Origin: Geobacteraceae bacterium GWC2_55_20
GTDB lineage: Bacteria; Desulfobacterota; Desulfuromonadia; Geobacterales; Pseudopelobacteraceae
DNA length: 63,680 bases
Reading direction: 5' to 3'
NCBI GenBank assembly: GCA_001802125.1
Contig: MGZK01000106.1
Span: 979-64,658 of the forward strand
The notes below the pieces were generated by a model that did no database searches, was not told the origin of the DNA, and worked only from the letters and a program-made list of their open reading frames with translations. This document shows, piece by piece, positions 1-8,637 of this stretch (the first letter of the stretch is position 1; each line of letters opens with the position of its first letter). The position numbers were made by a program, and so were the translations under genes.

Positions 1-824
1 TTTTCGATGGCCGCATCCACATCCCTGATCAGCCGTTCCCGGTCCTTGGGGTAGCTGCCGACCAAGTTCAGGAAGTTGGATACATGGTTGGAGCGCAGAA
101 TTGTAAAGCGGGGCTGCAGGTGCGTCAGCATTTCGCGCGCCTCAAGCATCAGTTCGCGCCGGGTGCACTGCTCAAGGGAGCGGATAAACCGGTCGTTGTG
201 GCGCAGAAACAGGGTCAGCAGCGAGAAGTATTCCGGGTTGACCCGGTTGACCCACTCGGCGGTGGCGCGGGCGTGCGCCATGCTACGCTGGCGTCCGGCC
301 AGCCCCAGGATGGCGGTCACCGACAGTTTCATGCCGGCTGCTCTCGCCTTCAGAGCCTGTTGCGCCATCTCTTCGGACGTGTAGCCCTTGTTGATCCGGG
401 TGAGTGTCTCGTCGTCTCCCGATTCCAGGCCGAAGTAGAGGATGCGCAGCTTCTTTTCGCGCAGCAGCGCCAGTTGCTCCGGGTTTTTTGTCGTCAGGCT
501 GGCTGGGGAGGCGTAGCAGGCCACCCTGGCAAGCTGCGGAAATGCATCGGCCAGGGCGTCGAGGATTTCCACCAGACCATCAAAGGGATATACCAGCGCG
601 TCCCCATCCGCAAGGAAAACACGGTCGATGCGCGGCCGGTGGATTTCAGGGATTCCGGCTATCTCAGCGATGATCTCCGGCGCCGGCCTCACCTGGAAGC
701 GTTTTCCCTTGTACATGCCGCAGAAGGTGCAGCTGTTCTGTGAACACCCCAGCGTGATCTGGAAGATCAGACTTCTGGCCTCGCTGGGGGGGCGGAACAG
801 CGGTTCTACATAGCGCGGCATCAT
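1..824 (-). CDS. radical SAM protein, partial (C-terminus outside window)
   Basis: The minus strand is open from an ATG at 824 to the window edge, giving about 274 residues without a stop. The protein begins MMPRYVEPLFRPP and carries a radical SAM cluster signature near residues 26-34 (C, four residues, C, two residues, C, in the context GCSQNSCTFCGMYK), which should bind a [4Fe-4S] cluster and SAM. Further on are a YFGLESGDD segment and an LGLAGR segment typical of the TIM-barrel core. The start overlaps the stop of the upstream DUF1499 gene in a TCATCAT/ATGA arrangement, so the two are probably translationally coupled. The substrate cannot be inferred. Confidence 0.88.
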   Translation of the reverse strand, partial: MMPRYVEPLFRPPSEARSLIFQITLGCSQNSCTFCGMYKGKRFQVRPAPEIIAEIAGIPEIHRPRIDRVFLADGDALVYPFDGLVEILDALADAFPQLARVACYASPASLTTKNPEQLALLREKKLRILYFGLESGDDETLTRINKGYTSEEMAQQALKARAAGMKLSVTAILGLAGRQRSMAHARATAEWVNRVNPEYFSLLTLFLRHNDRFIRSLEQCTRRELMLEAREMLTHLQPRFTILRSNHVSNFLNLVGSYPKDRERLIRDVDAAIE

Positions 825-1270
825 GGGGTGGTTCCCGTAAAGGCCCGCCGTATCTCCTCCATCCTCCCGCGATTCTTGCCCAGGTCCCAATAGCCGCTGC
901 GGGCGGCTGAACGGACATGGATCAGGCTGTTGGCGGAGTCCAGCAAAAACAGGCCGTCGTCAACGAAACCGAGAAAAGTCCTGAACTCCACCCGGATGGT
1001 TGCATCGTTCGTCGATATCAGCCTGGTGTCGCTGCGTTGGGTGAGAATGTTGCGAAGTTTCTCGAATGAAGCCTGCGCCTCTCCCGAGATCCTGAACGGC
1101 TCGATGTGGTGGCTGTCCGTGGCCTGGCTGGAAACGCAATTGGGCTTTGCGGGGCAGGGCGGAAGGGATTCCGCGTTGGCGGGTTGCACGTTTGTCGTCA
1201 TCAGTGTCACCATTAGCATTACCGAAGCAGAAACCGTTACAACAAATTTGCTGAAAGCGGTGAGACGCAT
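821..1270 (-). CDS. DUF1499 family exported protein
   Basis: This 149-residue protein starts MRLTAFSKFVVTV, a typical signal peptide ending near ANAES, followed by the DUF1499 pattern PCPAKPNCVSSQATDSHHIEPF and a C-terminal GYWDLGKNRGRMEEIRRAF. DUF1499 proteins are of unknown function. The ATG at 1270 is chosen over longer in-frame starts because AGAGGAAT precedes it and because the signal peptide begins there. The gene overlaps the start of the radical SAM gene by 4 bases. Cellular location is probably periplasmic or membrane-associated. Confidence 0.85.
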   Translation of the reverse strand: MRLTAFSKFVVTVSASVMLMVTLMTTNVQPANAESLPPCPAKPNCVSSQATDSHHIEPFRISGEAQASFEKLRNILTQRSDTRLISTNDATIRVEFRTFLGFVDDGLFLLDSANSLIHVRSAARSGYWDLGKNRGRMEEIRRAFTGTTP

Positions 1271-1457
1271 ATTATTCCTCTGCCCGTGAAAGAAGGTAAC
1301 GTTCTGTTTTTTCATTTCGGCATCATAAACTGTTACGCATATTTTGAGCAAATTTATTTGGCCCAGGGTTGCAATGTGGAAATCTTCGGGTAATATTTGG
1401 ATTTACTTTAATAAATAGCAGCCCATTTGTTGAACAATCTACAAACAGGAGGGAAAA

Positions 1458-1793
1458 ATGTTTTGTTTTCAGGATGAACTGGCGCTGCAGGACATGGGTA
1501 ACGGTGTGCTGCTCAAAAGACTCGGCGCGGGAAGCAAGATGAGCGTTCTCCACTGGAATATGGCGGACGGGAGCGTGGTTCCATTACACCAGCATCCCCA
1601 TGAGCAGTTCGGCTATGTGATCAGTGGCGGCTTCGACATGGTCATCGGCGATGAGCGCGCCACCCTCAAGGCCGGCGACTGCTACTTCATCCCCTGCGAC
1701 CTGCCGCACGGCTTTACGGCGCTGGGAGAGACCGAGGCGATCGACGTCTTCAGCCCGGTGCGGGAGGGGTTGCCTGGCGACAAAAAGGAATAG
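1458..1793 (+). CDS. cupin-domain protein (first copy)
   Basis: This is a small single-domain cupin of 111 residues. Metal-binding motif 1 is visible as PLHQHPHEQFGYVISGG and motif 2 as LKAGDCYFIPCDLPHGF, so a mononuclear metal site of His-His-Glu-His type is likely. The ATG at 1458 follows a strong AGGAGG. It is closely similar to the cupin at 6047-6376, and each cupin lies upstream of a DJ-1/PfpI gene. Family members include small dioxygenases, isomerases and sensors, so the reaction is not predictable. Confidence 0.88.
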   Translation: MFCFQDELALQDMGNGVLLKRLGAGSKMSVLHWNMADGSVVPLHQHPHEQFGYVISGGFDMVIGDERATLKAGDCYFIPCDLPHGFTALGETEAIDVFSPVREGLPGDKKE

Positions 1794-1856
1794 TGTGATT
1801 AAGTAATGGCGAGTTTCGTGATGTGCGTAATCTAACCCTGATAAAAGGAGAATGTC

Positions 1857-2618
1857 ATGGCTAAAAAGGTACTGTTGCTGGCAACCAATTATGGAGCATG
1901 GGCGGAAGAACTTCAGGCACCCTGGGATGCGCTGAAAAAGGCCGGGTTTGACGTCACGATGGCAACGCCCCAGGGCAAGAAGCCGCTTCCCTTCGCGCTC
2001 AGCGTCGATCCGGATTTTGACGACCCCCTGCAGCATTACAAGGTCAACCCTCCCGAGGTCTGCACCCGCGTGAAAGAGATCCTGGCCGGCAACGAATGGA
2101 ACAATCCGATCAAGATTGAAGATGCCAGAATGGCCGATTACGAAGCCATCGTGCTGACCGGCGGTCCCGGCGTCTGCCTTGATATCACCAATAACCCCAA
2201 GGTCCACACGCTGCTGCTGGACGCCTTCAACTCCGACAAGCTGATCGGCGCGATCTGCTATTCCGTCGGCGCGCTGGCCTTTACCCGCAATCCGGCCAAC
2301 GGTTTCAAAAGTATCATCAGCGGCAAGAAATCAACCGCCCACCCCAGGGCCTGGGATTTCGACTTCGAGCTGAGCTATGTTCTGGCCGGCACAACTCCTG
2401 ACAACAAGGGTACCGATGTGGTCACCCCCGGCTTCCTGCTACCGCTCCAGGACGTGGTCACCGATGCGGTCGCTCCCGGTGGCGCCTGCATCGCCGACGA
2501 ACAGGCCAATCGCGTGAATCCCTGTGTTGTGTACGACTGGCCCTTTGTTACCGCGCTTTCGGTGGAATCGTCGATCGCCTACGGACAGAAGCTGGTTGAA
2601 GTGCTTAACAGCAAATAA
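1857..2618 (+). CDS. DJ-1/PfpI family protein (class I glutamine amidotransferase-like)
   Basis: The 253-residue protein has the flavodoxin-like DJ-1/PfpI fold: an N-terminal VLLLATNYG strand, a Glu pair around residue 18, and the nucleophile elbow GAICYSVGAL with the reactive Cys near residue 132. The length and the insert around KVNPPEVCTRVKEIL match the Hsp31/HchA-like branch, whose members act as glutathione-independent glyoxalases or deglycases. A Shine-Dalgarno AAAGGAG precedes the ATG. It lies between a cupin and a ThDP enzyme and is probably co-transcribed with both. Confidence 0.85.
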   Translation: MAKKVLLLATNYGAWAEELQAPWDALKKAGFDVTMATPQGKKPLPFALSVDPDFDDPLQHYKVNPPEVCTRVKEILAGNEWNNPIKIEDARMADYEAIVLTGGPGVCLDITNNPKVHTLLLDAFNSDKLIGAICYSVGALAFTRNPANGFKSIISGKKSTAHPRAWDFDFELSYVLAGTTPDNKGTDVVTPGFLLPLQDVVTDAVAPGGACIADEQANRVNPCVVYDWPFVTALSVESSIAYGQKLVEVLNSK

Positions 2619-2646
2619 TTGCCAGTTCAGGAGCGGAGGGGAAAAT

Positions 2647-4302
2647 ATGAATGTAGCTCAGTCCATCGTCAAGATGCTCGAATCCCTGGGCGTTGACGCC
2701 ATTTTTACCGGATCGGGGCAGGGTTCGGGAGATATTTTGTTTGCCTTTGCCGAGTCAGAAAAGATCAGGACCATCATGACCCGCCACGAACAGGCCGCTT
2801 CGTTCATGGCCTACGGCTATGCCATGACCTCCGGGAAGCTGGGGGTCTGCAACGCCCAGGGCGGCCCCGGTTCCTACAACTTCTTTTCCGGCCTGGGCAT
2901 GGCCTACACCGGCTCCTTTCCGGTCATGTCCATCGCCTCCTACTCGCCCAGGAAGTGGCGGGGCATGGGCGACCTGGGAGAGGTCACCGGCCAGAACCGT
3001 ACCCCCAATTCCCAGGCCATGTTTAGCGGAACCACCAAGAAGACCTTCCTGATCGAACGGCCGGAGCAGGCCAGCGACCTGTTCGAAGAAGCCGTCAACC
3101 TGGCCTACGAGGGGCGCCCCGGCCCGGTCCATATCGATCTCCCCTATGATGTGGCGGCCACGGAGACCAAATATCACCGGGACATCCAGGTCAATGTGAA
3201 ACCGGTGCTGCCGCAGGAAAAAGATGTCCGCATCTTTGCCGAATATCTTGACCAGGCGATCCGTGCCAAGAAGCGTGTCATCGCCTACTTCGGCTACGGC
3301 TGTGTCCATAGCGGCGCGGGAGCGGAACTGCTGGAGTTCGTGGAACGGTTCCAGCTGCCGTTCATTACGACCATGGACGCCAAGGGGGTCATCGCCGACA
3401 ATCACCCGCTTTCCATCGGCATGGGCGGCACCTGCGGCGACATGGGGGCACGCCAGGCGCTGAAAGACGCCGAAGTGGTGCTGGCGGTGGGCTGTTCCTT
3501 TGCCAAGTGGCAGAGCTGGCGCTTCCAGGAAGACATCTTTGACAACAAGGTGCTGATGCACATCAATCTCGATGCCCATGAGATCGGCAAGGTTTTCAAG
3601 GCCGATTTTTCGATGGTCTCCGACGCCAGGCCGGCCATGCGGAAGTTGACCGATGCCCTTGCCTCCCGCATCAGCGTTACCGAAAAGGCCAGTCCGGTGA
3701 TCGACCGCCACTGTTTCCAGACCATCGACTACGACGGTGTCAAGGTGCATCCCGGACAGCTTTCGCAGCAGCTGGGACAGCTCCTGCCGGACAACGCTCT
3801 CGTGCTGGGAGACGCCGGCGCGCATATGATCTGGATGGCGGCCTACATGCAGCTTAACGGCGGCCAGACCTTCAAGAACCCCGGCAGCTTCGGACCCATG
3901 GCCTCGCACACCAACGCCTCCATCGGGGCCCAGATGGCCGCGCCCGGCCGGCGGGTGATCGTCGGCTGCGGCGACGGCTGCTACCAGATGGCCGGTTTCG
4001 AACTGATGACCGCGGTCCAGAACCGCATCCCGGTTATCTGGATCATCTACAACAACAGCGAATTCAACATCATCAAGCTCTTCAACCTGGTGGCCCACGG
4101 CAAGGAGGTCTTCAACCACCTGCTCGGCCCCGACTTCTCCGAGTATGCCAAGCTCTGCGGCGCCAACGGCTTCCGGGTCGACCGGCTGGAACAGTTCGAG
4201 CCGGCCTTCAAGGCGGCGCTGGCCTCGGACATGCCGACGGTGATCGATGTTCGTACCGACGAGCAGTGCGTGATGCCGTTCAAGTTCTACGATCAGGAGT
4301 AG
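2647..4302 (+). CDS. thiamine-diphosphate-dependent enzyme, acetolactate-synthase-like
   Basis: The 551-residue protein has the three-domain layout of the POX/ALS family. The N-terminal PYR domain has the catalytic Glu48 in RHEQAASFMA. A central FAD/nucleotide-type domain follows. The C-terminal PP domain carries the ThDP motif from GDG (about residue 442) to the paired Asn in WIIYNNSEFN. The ATG at 2647 follows GAGCGGAGGGG. The longer in-frame start at 2524 lies inside the preceding gene and is not supported. Relatives include acetolactate synthase, glyoxylate carboligase and sulfoacetaldehyde acetyltransferase, and no sequence feature decides among them. No small regulatory ALS subunit is nearby, so a catabolic carboligase or decarboxylase role is more likely than valine biosynthesis. 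Confidence 0.87.
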   Translation: MNVAQSIVKMLESLGVDAIFTGSGQGSGDILFAFAESEKIRTIMTRHEQAASFMAYGYAMTSGKLGVCNAQGGPGSYNFFSGLGMAYTGSFPVMSIASYSPRKWRGMGDLGEVTGQNRTPNSQAMFSGTTKKTFLIERPEQASDLFEEAVNLAYEGRPGPVHIDLPYDVAATETKYHRDIQVNVKPVLPQEKDVRIFAEYLDQAIRAKKRVIAYFGYGCVHSGAGAELLEFVERFQLPFITTMDAKGVIADNHPLSIGMGGTCGDMGARQALKDAEVVLAVGCSFAKWQSWRFQEDIFDNKVLMHINLDAHEIGKVFKADFSMVSDARPAMRKLTDALASRISVTEKASPVIDRHCFQTIDYDGVKVHPGQLSQQLGQLLPDNALVLGDAGAHMIWMAAYMQLNGGQTFKNPGSFGPMASHTNASIGAQMAAPGRRVIVGCGDGCYQMAGFELMTAVQNRIPVIWIIYNNSEFNIIKLFNLVAHGKEVFNHLLGPDFSEYAKLCGANGFRVDRLEQFEPAFKAALASDMPTVIDVRTDEQCVMPFKFYDQE

Positions 4303-4317
4303 CATGTCTTCATTTTC

Positions 4318-4350
4318 GCGGCCCGTTCCAGTGAGCGGGCCGCATGTTTT
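4318..4350 (+). terminator. Rho-independent terminator after the ThDP gene
   Basis: GCGGCCCG (4318-4325) pairs with CGGGCCGC (4336-4343), followed by ATGTTTT. It lies 16 bases after the ThDP enzyme stop and 24 bases before the DUF2878 start, so it may split the run of + strand genes into two transcripts or attenuate read-through. Confidence 0.6.
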
Positions 4351-4373
4351 CCGATTCCTGCGGAGGAGGGGAA

Positions 4374-4919
4374 ATGCCGGCAGTCAACATGATCAAATAC
4401 AGCCCGGTCGGCTTTTTCGTTACCGTGTTCGCCACCTACCAGGGGGCGCGCAACGGGATGCCCTGGCTTGGCCTGATATTTTTCGTGGCCACCGTCCTGG
4501 TTTTCCTCCCCTTCTCACCGCTCCGGAAGGAACGCATCCAACTGGCGTTGATAGTCGGCCTCGGCGGCTTTCTGATCGATTCGGCGCTGATAGCGTCCGG
4601 GGTCTACCATGCCGGCGAAAACGGACGCTGGCTGATCCCGCACCCGCTCTGTCCGGAATGGATCCTGACGCTATGGCTCAACTTCGGCTTTGCCCTCTTC
4701 GTCTTCAAACAGTTTCTTTCCCGTAACAGTCTGGTTCCGGTGATCGTGGGGATCGTGTTTGCCATGATGATCTACACCAATGCCAGCCGCATGGGGCTAC
4801 TGACTCTCCCGTCGCCCAGGATTGTTCCGCTCTGCATCATTGCCGCCAGCTTTGCCGTTTTCATACCGATCTGCACCCGGATTGCCAATAAAATCTGCGG
4901 AGGTCAGCATGTTTCTTAA
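4374..4919 (+). CDS. DUF2878-like integral membrane protein
   Basis: The 181-residue protein is strongly hydrophobic with about five membrane segments. The middle part (GGFLIDSALIASGVY, then PEWILTLWLNFGFAL) fits the DUF2878 family, which has no assigned function. The ATG at 4374 is preferred because GGAGGAGGGG lies just upstream. The ATG at 4389 is an alternative. The 3' end overlaps the next gene by 11 bases, indicating coupling to the formylglycine-generating-enzyme-like lipoprotein. Confidence 0.75.
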   Translation: MPAVNMIKYSPVGFFVTVFATYQGARNGMPWLGLIFFVATVLVFLPFSPLRKERIQLALIVGLGGFLIDSALIASGVYHAGENGRWLIPHPLCPEWILTLWLNFGFALFVFKQFLSRNSLVPVIVGIVFAMMIYTNASRMGLLTLPSPRIVPLCIIAASFAVFIPICTRIANKICGGQHVS

Positions 4920-6021
4920 AGTCTTTGGAATACCGGTGAAATCACTTGCAGTCATCAGCCTTGCCTGCCTGTTGTGGGGGTGCGGGGACGATCCCGAGAC
5001 CCCGGCAGTGGGGAGCAGCAGCATCACCAAGGTCCCGGAGTTGATCACTGTTCCGGCCGGCAGCGCCAAGATCGGTTACGACAACTATACCGGACTGCCT
5101 CCCTATCCCGGAGAAGCCGCGCCAGCCAACTATGTCCCGGCACAGGCCGGCCCGATCCATAAGATCACCTTGACCAACGACTTTCAGATGGGCAAGTACC
5201 AGATAACCAACGCCCAGTACTGCGACATGCTCAACTATGCCCTGTACAAGGGGTATCTGGCCGGCGACTTCGTACACAACGTATCCGTGAAGAACAGGGA
5301 AGGGGATTCACAGCACCTGCTGATCCTGGAAGCCAACTACGAGGGCAAACCGTGCGAGATCCAGTACCAGGGCAGCAGGTTCGTGGTTAAGGCGGGATTC
5401 GAGAACCGCCCGGTCGTGTACGTCTCCTGGTATGGCGCCGCCTTCTACTGCAACATCCTCGGCGAATGGCAGGGGCTGAACAAGCTGTACAATCTGCAGG
5501 ACTGGAGCTGCACCTTCAACGGGGTGAAAAGATTCTACGGCTTTCCCGGCTATCGTCTGCCGACCGAGGCTGAATGGGAGTACACCGCCAGGTATGACGC
5601 CGACAACATGAGCGCTTACCGCCGCGCTCTCCCCTGGGTAAGCAGTATGATTACAGCCATCCAGCAATACAACGCCGATCCCCTGTTAAGCCAGTATATG
5701 AACTACAAGAGCGGGCTGGGGACCTTGGATGTGGGCAGCTATGAACAGGGCAAGAGTCTTCTGGGCTTCTATGATTTCGGTGGCAATGCTTCCGACTGGA
5801 TCCAGGATTATTACTCCTCCTACACCTATTTCAAGAACTACACCAGTTACGACAAACGCACCAACCCGGTCAATGACGGCTCCGGGGTCTACCGCCAGAG
5901 ACGCGGCGGCTCATGGCTGGTTTACAGTAACAACTTCCCCTGGACGACCTATCACACCAACACCAACTGGGCCTACACCTATTATTGCGATTTCAGCTTC
6001 CGTGTCGTGAGAATCCAGTAG
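4909..6021 (+). CDS. SUMF1/EgtB-type (formylglycine-generating enzyme-like) lipoprotein
   Basis: The 370-residue protein begins with a lipoprotein signal peptide ending LLWGC, so Cys25 is the likely lipidated residue. The rest matches the FGE-sulfatase domain: an N-terminal block with a MGKYQITNAQYCDML segment, then VVYVSWYGAAFYC, YRLPTEAEWEYTARY, FGGNASDWIQDYY, RRGGSW and a terminal FSFRVVR. Family members include formylglycine-generating enzymes and EgtB sulfoxide synthases, but many bacterial lipoproteins of this type are non-catalytic or uncharacterised. No sulfatase is encoded nearby. The start overlaps the upstream DUF2878 gene by 11 bases and has GCGGAGGT upstream. Confidence 0.85.
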   Translation: MFLKVFGIPVKSLAVISLACLLWGCGDDPETPAVGSSSITKVPELITVPAGSAKIGYDNYTGLPPYPGEAAPANYVPAQAGPIHKITLTNDFQMGKYQITNAQYCDMLNYALYKGYLAGDFVHNVSVKNREGDSQHLLILEANYEGKPCEIQYQGSRFVVKAGFENRPVVYVSWYGAAFYCNILGEWQGLNKLYNLQDWSCTFNGVKRFYGFPGYRLPTEAEWEYTARYDADNMSAYRRALPWVSSMITAIQQYNADPLLSQYMNYKSGLGTLDVGSYEQGKSLLGFYDFGGNASDWIQDYYSSYTYFKNYTSYDKRTNPVNDGSGVYRQRRGGSWLVYSNNFPWTTYHTNTNWAYTYYCDFSFRVVRIQ

Positions 6022-6046
6022 CGTCGGGAGTGGAAGGAGTTTTTGC

Positions 6047-6376
6047 ATGTTCGTATTTAACGACAAACTGAAAGAGACCGCCTTCGGCTTTGGCATCCGC
6101 CTGACCGACCTGCAGGGCGCGGCCAACATGAATGCCCTGCACTGGCAAACCCCGGCCGGCACGATTTCTCCGGTGCATGACCATCCCGAGGAGCAGTTCG
6201 GCTATATCCTCAAAGGCTCGTTCGAGGTCACCATCGGCGACAAAAAAGAGCTGCTGAAGGCGGGCGACTGCTATTTCATTCCCGGCGGTGTGCCGCACCA
6301 GTTCCACATGATCGAGGATTCGGTGGCGATAGACGTTTTCAGTCCGAAGCGTCCGGTGCCGGAGCCGATGGGGTAG
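6047..6376 (+). CDS. cupin-domain protein (second copy)
   Basis: This 109-residue cupin is a paralogue of the one at 1458-1793. Both share the DHPEEQFGY / QHPHEQFGY motif, the LKAGDCYFIP segment and the AIDVFSP ending. Metal ligands are visible in PVHDHPEEQFGY and GGVPHQFH. AAGGAG precedes the ATG. It is followed, after a palindromic repeat, by the second DJ-1/PfpI gene, so the cupin + DJ-1 pair seems to be duplicated within the cluster. Confidence 0.87.
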   Translation: MFVFNDKLKETAFGFGIRLTDLQGAANMNALHWQTPAGTISPVHDHPEEQFGYILKGSFEVTIGDKKELLKAGDCYFIPGGVPHQFHMIEDSVAIDVFSPKRPVPEPMG

Positions 6377-6443
6377 GCAAAGTTCCCTCGTCCTTGTTGG
6401 GGGAGTCTGTATTGAAATCTGATTAGCACAGATGTTTCTCAAA

Positions 6444-6551
6444 TCCTTCTCCCTGAGGGAGAAGGTGGCCGAAGGCCGGATGAGGGGGTAACAGTGCCGT
6501 ATGATTGCAACATTCCCCCTCACCCTGGCCCTCTCCCTCATGGAGAGGGGA
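6444..6551. repeat. palindromic dispersed repeat, related to the DUF559 element family
   Basis: Two inverted arms of about 40 bases flank a short centre. The left arm has a CTCCCTGAGGGAG hairpin followed by GGATGAGGGGG. The right arm, read on the other strand, has CTCCATGAGGGAG followed by AGGGTGAGGGGG. The layout (hairpin plus G-rich tail, inverted) is the same as the elements at 11588, 14263, 15894 and 16977, but the sequence belongs to a different subfamily. Confidence 0.65.
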
Positions 6552-6610
6552 CTGTTGAGTCAGCAAAGCAGAAGATTAGTACTGATCAGGCACTACAAAA
6601 GGAGTTTCCG

Positions 6611-7174
6611 ATGAAGCTGCAAGGAAAAAAGATCGCCATTCTGATGGAAGCGGACTGGTATGAGCCGGAAATCTGGTACTACCGCCTCCGTTTTGCCGAA
6701 GAGGGGGCCGAGGTCCATCTGCTGACCCGGCTCTGGGGACAGAGTTCCCTTAGCTTCAAAGGTCATGAATACCAGGTCCCGATCGAGGTTAATCGATCTT
6801 TCGAGGGGATGGACGACGACACCCTGAGGAGTTATTCCGCCCTGATCGTCCCGGCCGGGATGGTGGCCGACCGCCTGCGTTACACCGAGGATATCAACCG
6901 GCTCCCGCCGGCGGTGGAGTTCCTGAAACGGGCTTTCGGCGAGCGATCGATCATCAAGGGTATCATCTGCCACGGCCTGTGGCTGGCGGCATCCGCGCCG
7001 GAACTGGTCCGGGGGCGGCGGCTGGTGGTCCACAACAACCTGCTGGGCGACGCCCGCAACATGGGGGCCGTGTACGTGGACGAAGACGTGGTGGTGGATG
7101 ACGATCTTGTCACGGGCCGCAGCGGCGGCCATTGCCACCTGTTCGCCCGCCGGATCATCGAGTTGCTCTCATGA
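6611..7174 (+). CDS. DJ-1/PfpI family protein (second copy)
   Basis: The 187-residue protein has a KIAILMEADWYEPE N-terminus with the conserved Glu and a nucleophile elbow GIICHGLWLAAS with the Cys near residue 119. It is shorter than the copy at 1857 and closer to the protease PfpI/YhbO branch. The ATG at 6611 follows AAAGGAGT. The longer in-frame start at 6494 would be encoded inside the palindromic repeat and is rejected. The stop overlaps the VOC start (ATGA). In the Synechocystis icfG region a DJ-1/PfpI gene also lies near the AGE, STAS and isoamylase genes (recalled, not checked). Confidence 0.83.
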   Translation: MKLQGKKIAILMEADWYEPEIWYYRLRFAEEGAEVHLLTRLWGQSSLSFKGHEYQVPIEVNRSFEGMDDDTLRSYSALIVPAGMVADRLRYTEDINRLPPAVEFLKRAFGERSIIKGIICHGLWLAASAPELVRGRRLVVHNNLLGDARNMGAVYVDEDVVVDDDLVTGRSGGHCHLFARRIIELLS

Positions 7175-7569
7175 CGGCCGCGGGCGGCATCAGGTTTGGA
7201 CATGTCGGGCTCAACTGCGTCGATGTAGAGGCCACCGAGCGCTTCTACTCCGATTTTTTCGGATTCGGGCGTGACAGCGAAATCCTGCTGGGCGACAACC
7301 GGCTGGTCTTCATCTCATCCGGTGATGTGGTCTTTGAACTTTTCGAGGCAAAAGGGCTTCCAGCGGATAACGGGGATGCCACCGGGCCGACGGAGCCCGG
7401 TTTTCGCCACCTGGCCCTGCAGGTGGACGATGTTGCGGCCGTACTGGCCGCTCTGGGTGGAGAGGCGGAAATCACGCAGGGTCCGCTGGATCTTTCCGGA
7501 TATGGACTCAGCGCGGCAATCGCCTGGCTGCGGGACCCGGACGGAAGAATCCTGGAAATCTATCAGTAA
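7171..7569 (+). CDS. VOC (glyoxalase/bleomycin resistance) family protein
   Basis: The 132-residue protein has two paired beta-alpha-beta-beta-beta modules. The first starts IRFGHVGLNCVDVEATERFYSDFFGF and the second FRHLALQVDDVAAVLAAL, ending WLRDPDGRILEIYQ. His in GHVGL and FRHLA plus the late Glu are candidate metal ligands. The ATG overlaps the stop of the DJ-1 gene by 4 bases, which supports 7171 over the longer in-frame start at 7132. The substrate is unknown, but the pairing with a DJ-1-type protein would fit handling of reactive aldehydes (inference). Confidence 0.82.
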   Translation: MTAAGGIRFGHVGLNCVDVEATERFYSDFFGFGRDSEILLGDNRLVFISSGDVVFELFEAKGLPADNGDATGPTEPGFRHLALQVDDVAAVLAALGGEAEITQGPLDLSGYGLSAAIAWLRDPDGRILEIYQ

Positions 7570-7577
7570 GGGGCATT

Positions 7578-8609
7578 ATGAATCCATTCATGACCAGACA
7601 TCTGCTCTGCCTTGCGCCGCTTGTCGGCCTGCTTTTTTGCGGAAACAGTGCCGTCCTGGCCGCCGACTCCTCAGAGCAGCCCTGGTTATTCAGTGCCCAG
7701 CCGTTCGGCATGCTGACCATGCCGGAGCTGGTGAAGCCGCCGCCTCCCGATAAGAAGCTGTTCCTGAAGATAACCACCGGCTACCAGTATGACACCAATG
7801 CGATCATGAACGCCCAGGGTACGCCGATCCCGGACGACATCGGCAAAAAAGACGATTCGCGCTTTGTGCTGAACCTGTCCGGCAGCTATCTGCCGTTCAA
7901 GTGGGCGCAGGGTGATCTGACGCTTAATTACGCTTTTTTCCAGAGTCAGCACGCCGATCTGGATGATTTCAACCTGACCCAGAACCTGGCGGAAATTGCC
8001 CTCAGGCATAAGATCGCCAAACAGGTCACCCTGCGCTACTCGACCGTGTTTCATCACATGCTGCTGGGCTCGAAACTGTTCGACTACGCGGTGATGACCG
8101 GCCCCTCCCTGATTATCGCCGAAGGGGCGGGACGCAGCACCGTGATCGACTTGCGCTATCGCTCCAGCGAATACGAGAACGTATCGATCTTCAAGAGCAA
8201 CTCGCTCAGGTCCGGCTCCAACTATTCGGGGGCCATCAGCCAGTCGCTGGCTTTCTCTCCGGAGATACTGCTGCGGGTCGGATATGCCGGGGACGTGGAC
8301 AGCACCCGCTCTCCGCTATGGGATGGAGTGGGGCACAAGGTCAGCCTGCAGGGAAGCTTCATCCTGCCCCGCGACTCGCTGCTGGATGTCTACGGCGAGT
8401 ATTACCGCAAGGATTACGACGGAATCTACAACTCCATCAGGGGGACACGCACAGACCAGGCCTGGTCCGCGGTCGTTACCGCCACCACCTATTTCGAGGA
8501 CAGGTACGGCATTTCCCTGCGGGCGCTCTACAGCAGGAACATCTCGAATGTGGCCGCCTTCAACATTTCACGCGTGATCCCGAGCATTTTATTCGATGTG
8601 CGATTCTAA
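7578..8609 (+). CDS. outer-membrane beta-barrel protein of unknown function
   Basis: The 343-residue protein has a signal peptide ending VLAADSS. A Pro-rich linker follows, then repeated amphipathic strands rich in aromatic and polar residues (KITTGYQYDTN, LNLSGSYLPF, LRVGYAGDV, LDVYGEYYRKDYDG, ISLRALYSRN). It ends SILFDVRF, and a terminal Phe is the usual outer-membrane insertion signature. I do not recognise a closer family. Transport of a substrate or anchoring for the upstream metabolic genes would fit, but this is inference. It starts 8 bases after the VOC stop. Confidence 0.72.
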   Translation: MNPFMTRHLLCLAPLVGLLFCGNSAVLAADSSEQPWLFSAQPFGMLTMPELVKPPPPDKKLFLKITTGYQYDTNAIMNAQGTPIPDDIGKKDDSRFVLNLSGSYLPFKWAQGDLTLNYAFFQSQHADLDDFNLTQNLAEIALRHKIAKQVTLRYSTVFHHMLLGSKLFDYAVMTGPSLIIAEGAGRSTVIDLRYRSSEYENVSIFKSNSLRSGSNYSGAISQSLAFSPEILLRVGYAGDVDSTRSPLWDGVGHKVSLQGSFILPRDSLLDVYGEYYRKDYDGIYNSIRGTRTDQAWSAVVTATTYFEDRYGISLRALYSRNISNVAAFNISRVIPSILFDVRF

Positions 8610-8637
8610 CCCGCACCACGGACAGAGGAGACAGAGC

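Noticed and set aside
84-743. 219-codon open frame on the plus strand
   Set aside because: It lies opposite the radical SAM gene, which has cluster-binding motifs. The frame shows shadow composition.
2755-4305. 516-codon open frame on the minus strand
   Set aside because: It is antisense to the ThDP enzyme, whose motifs are clear. The translation is of His/Gly/Val-rich shadow type and has no family motif.
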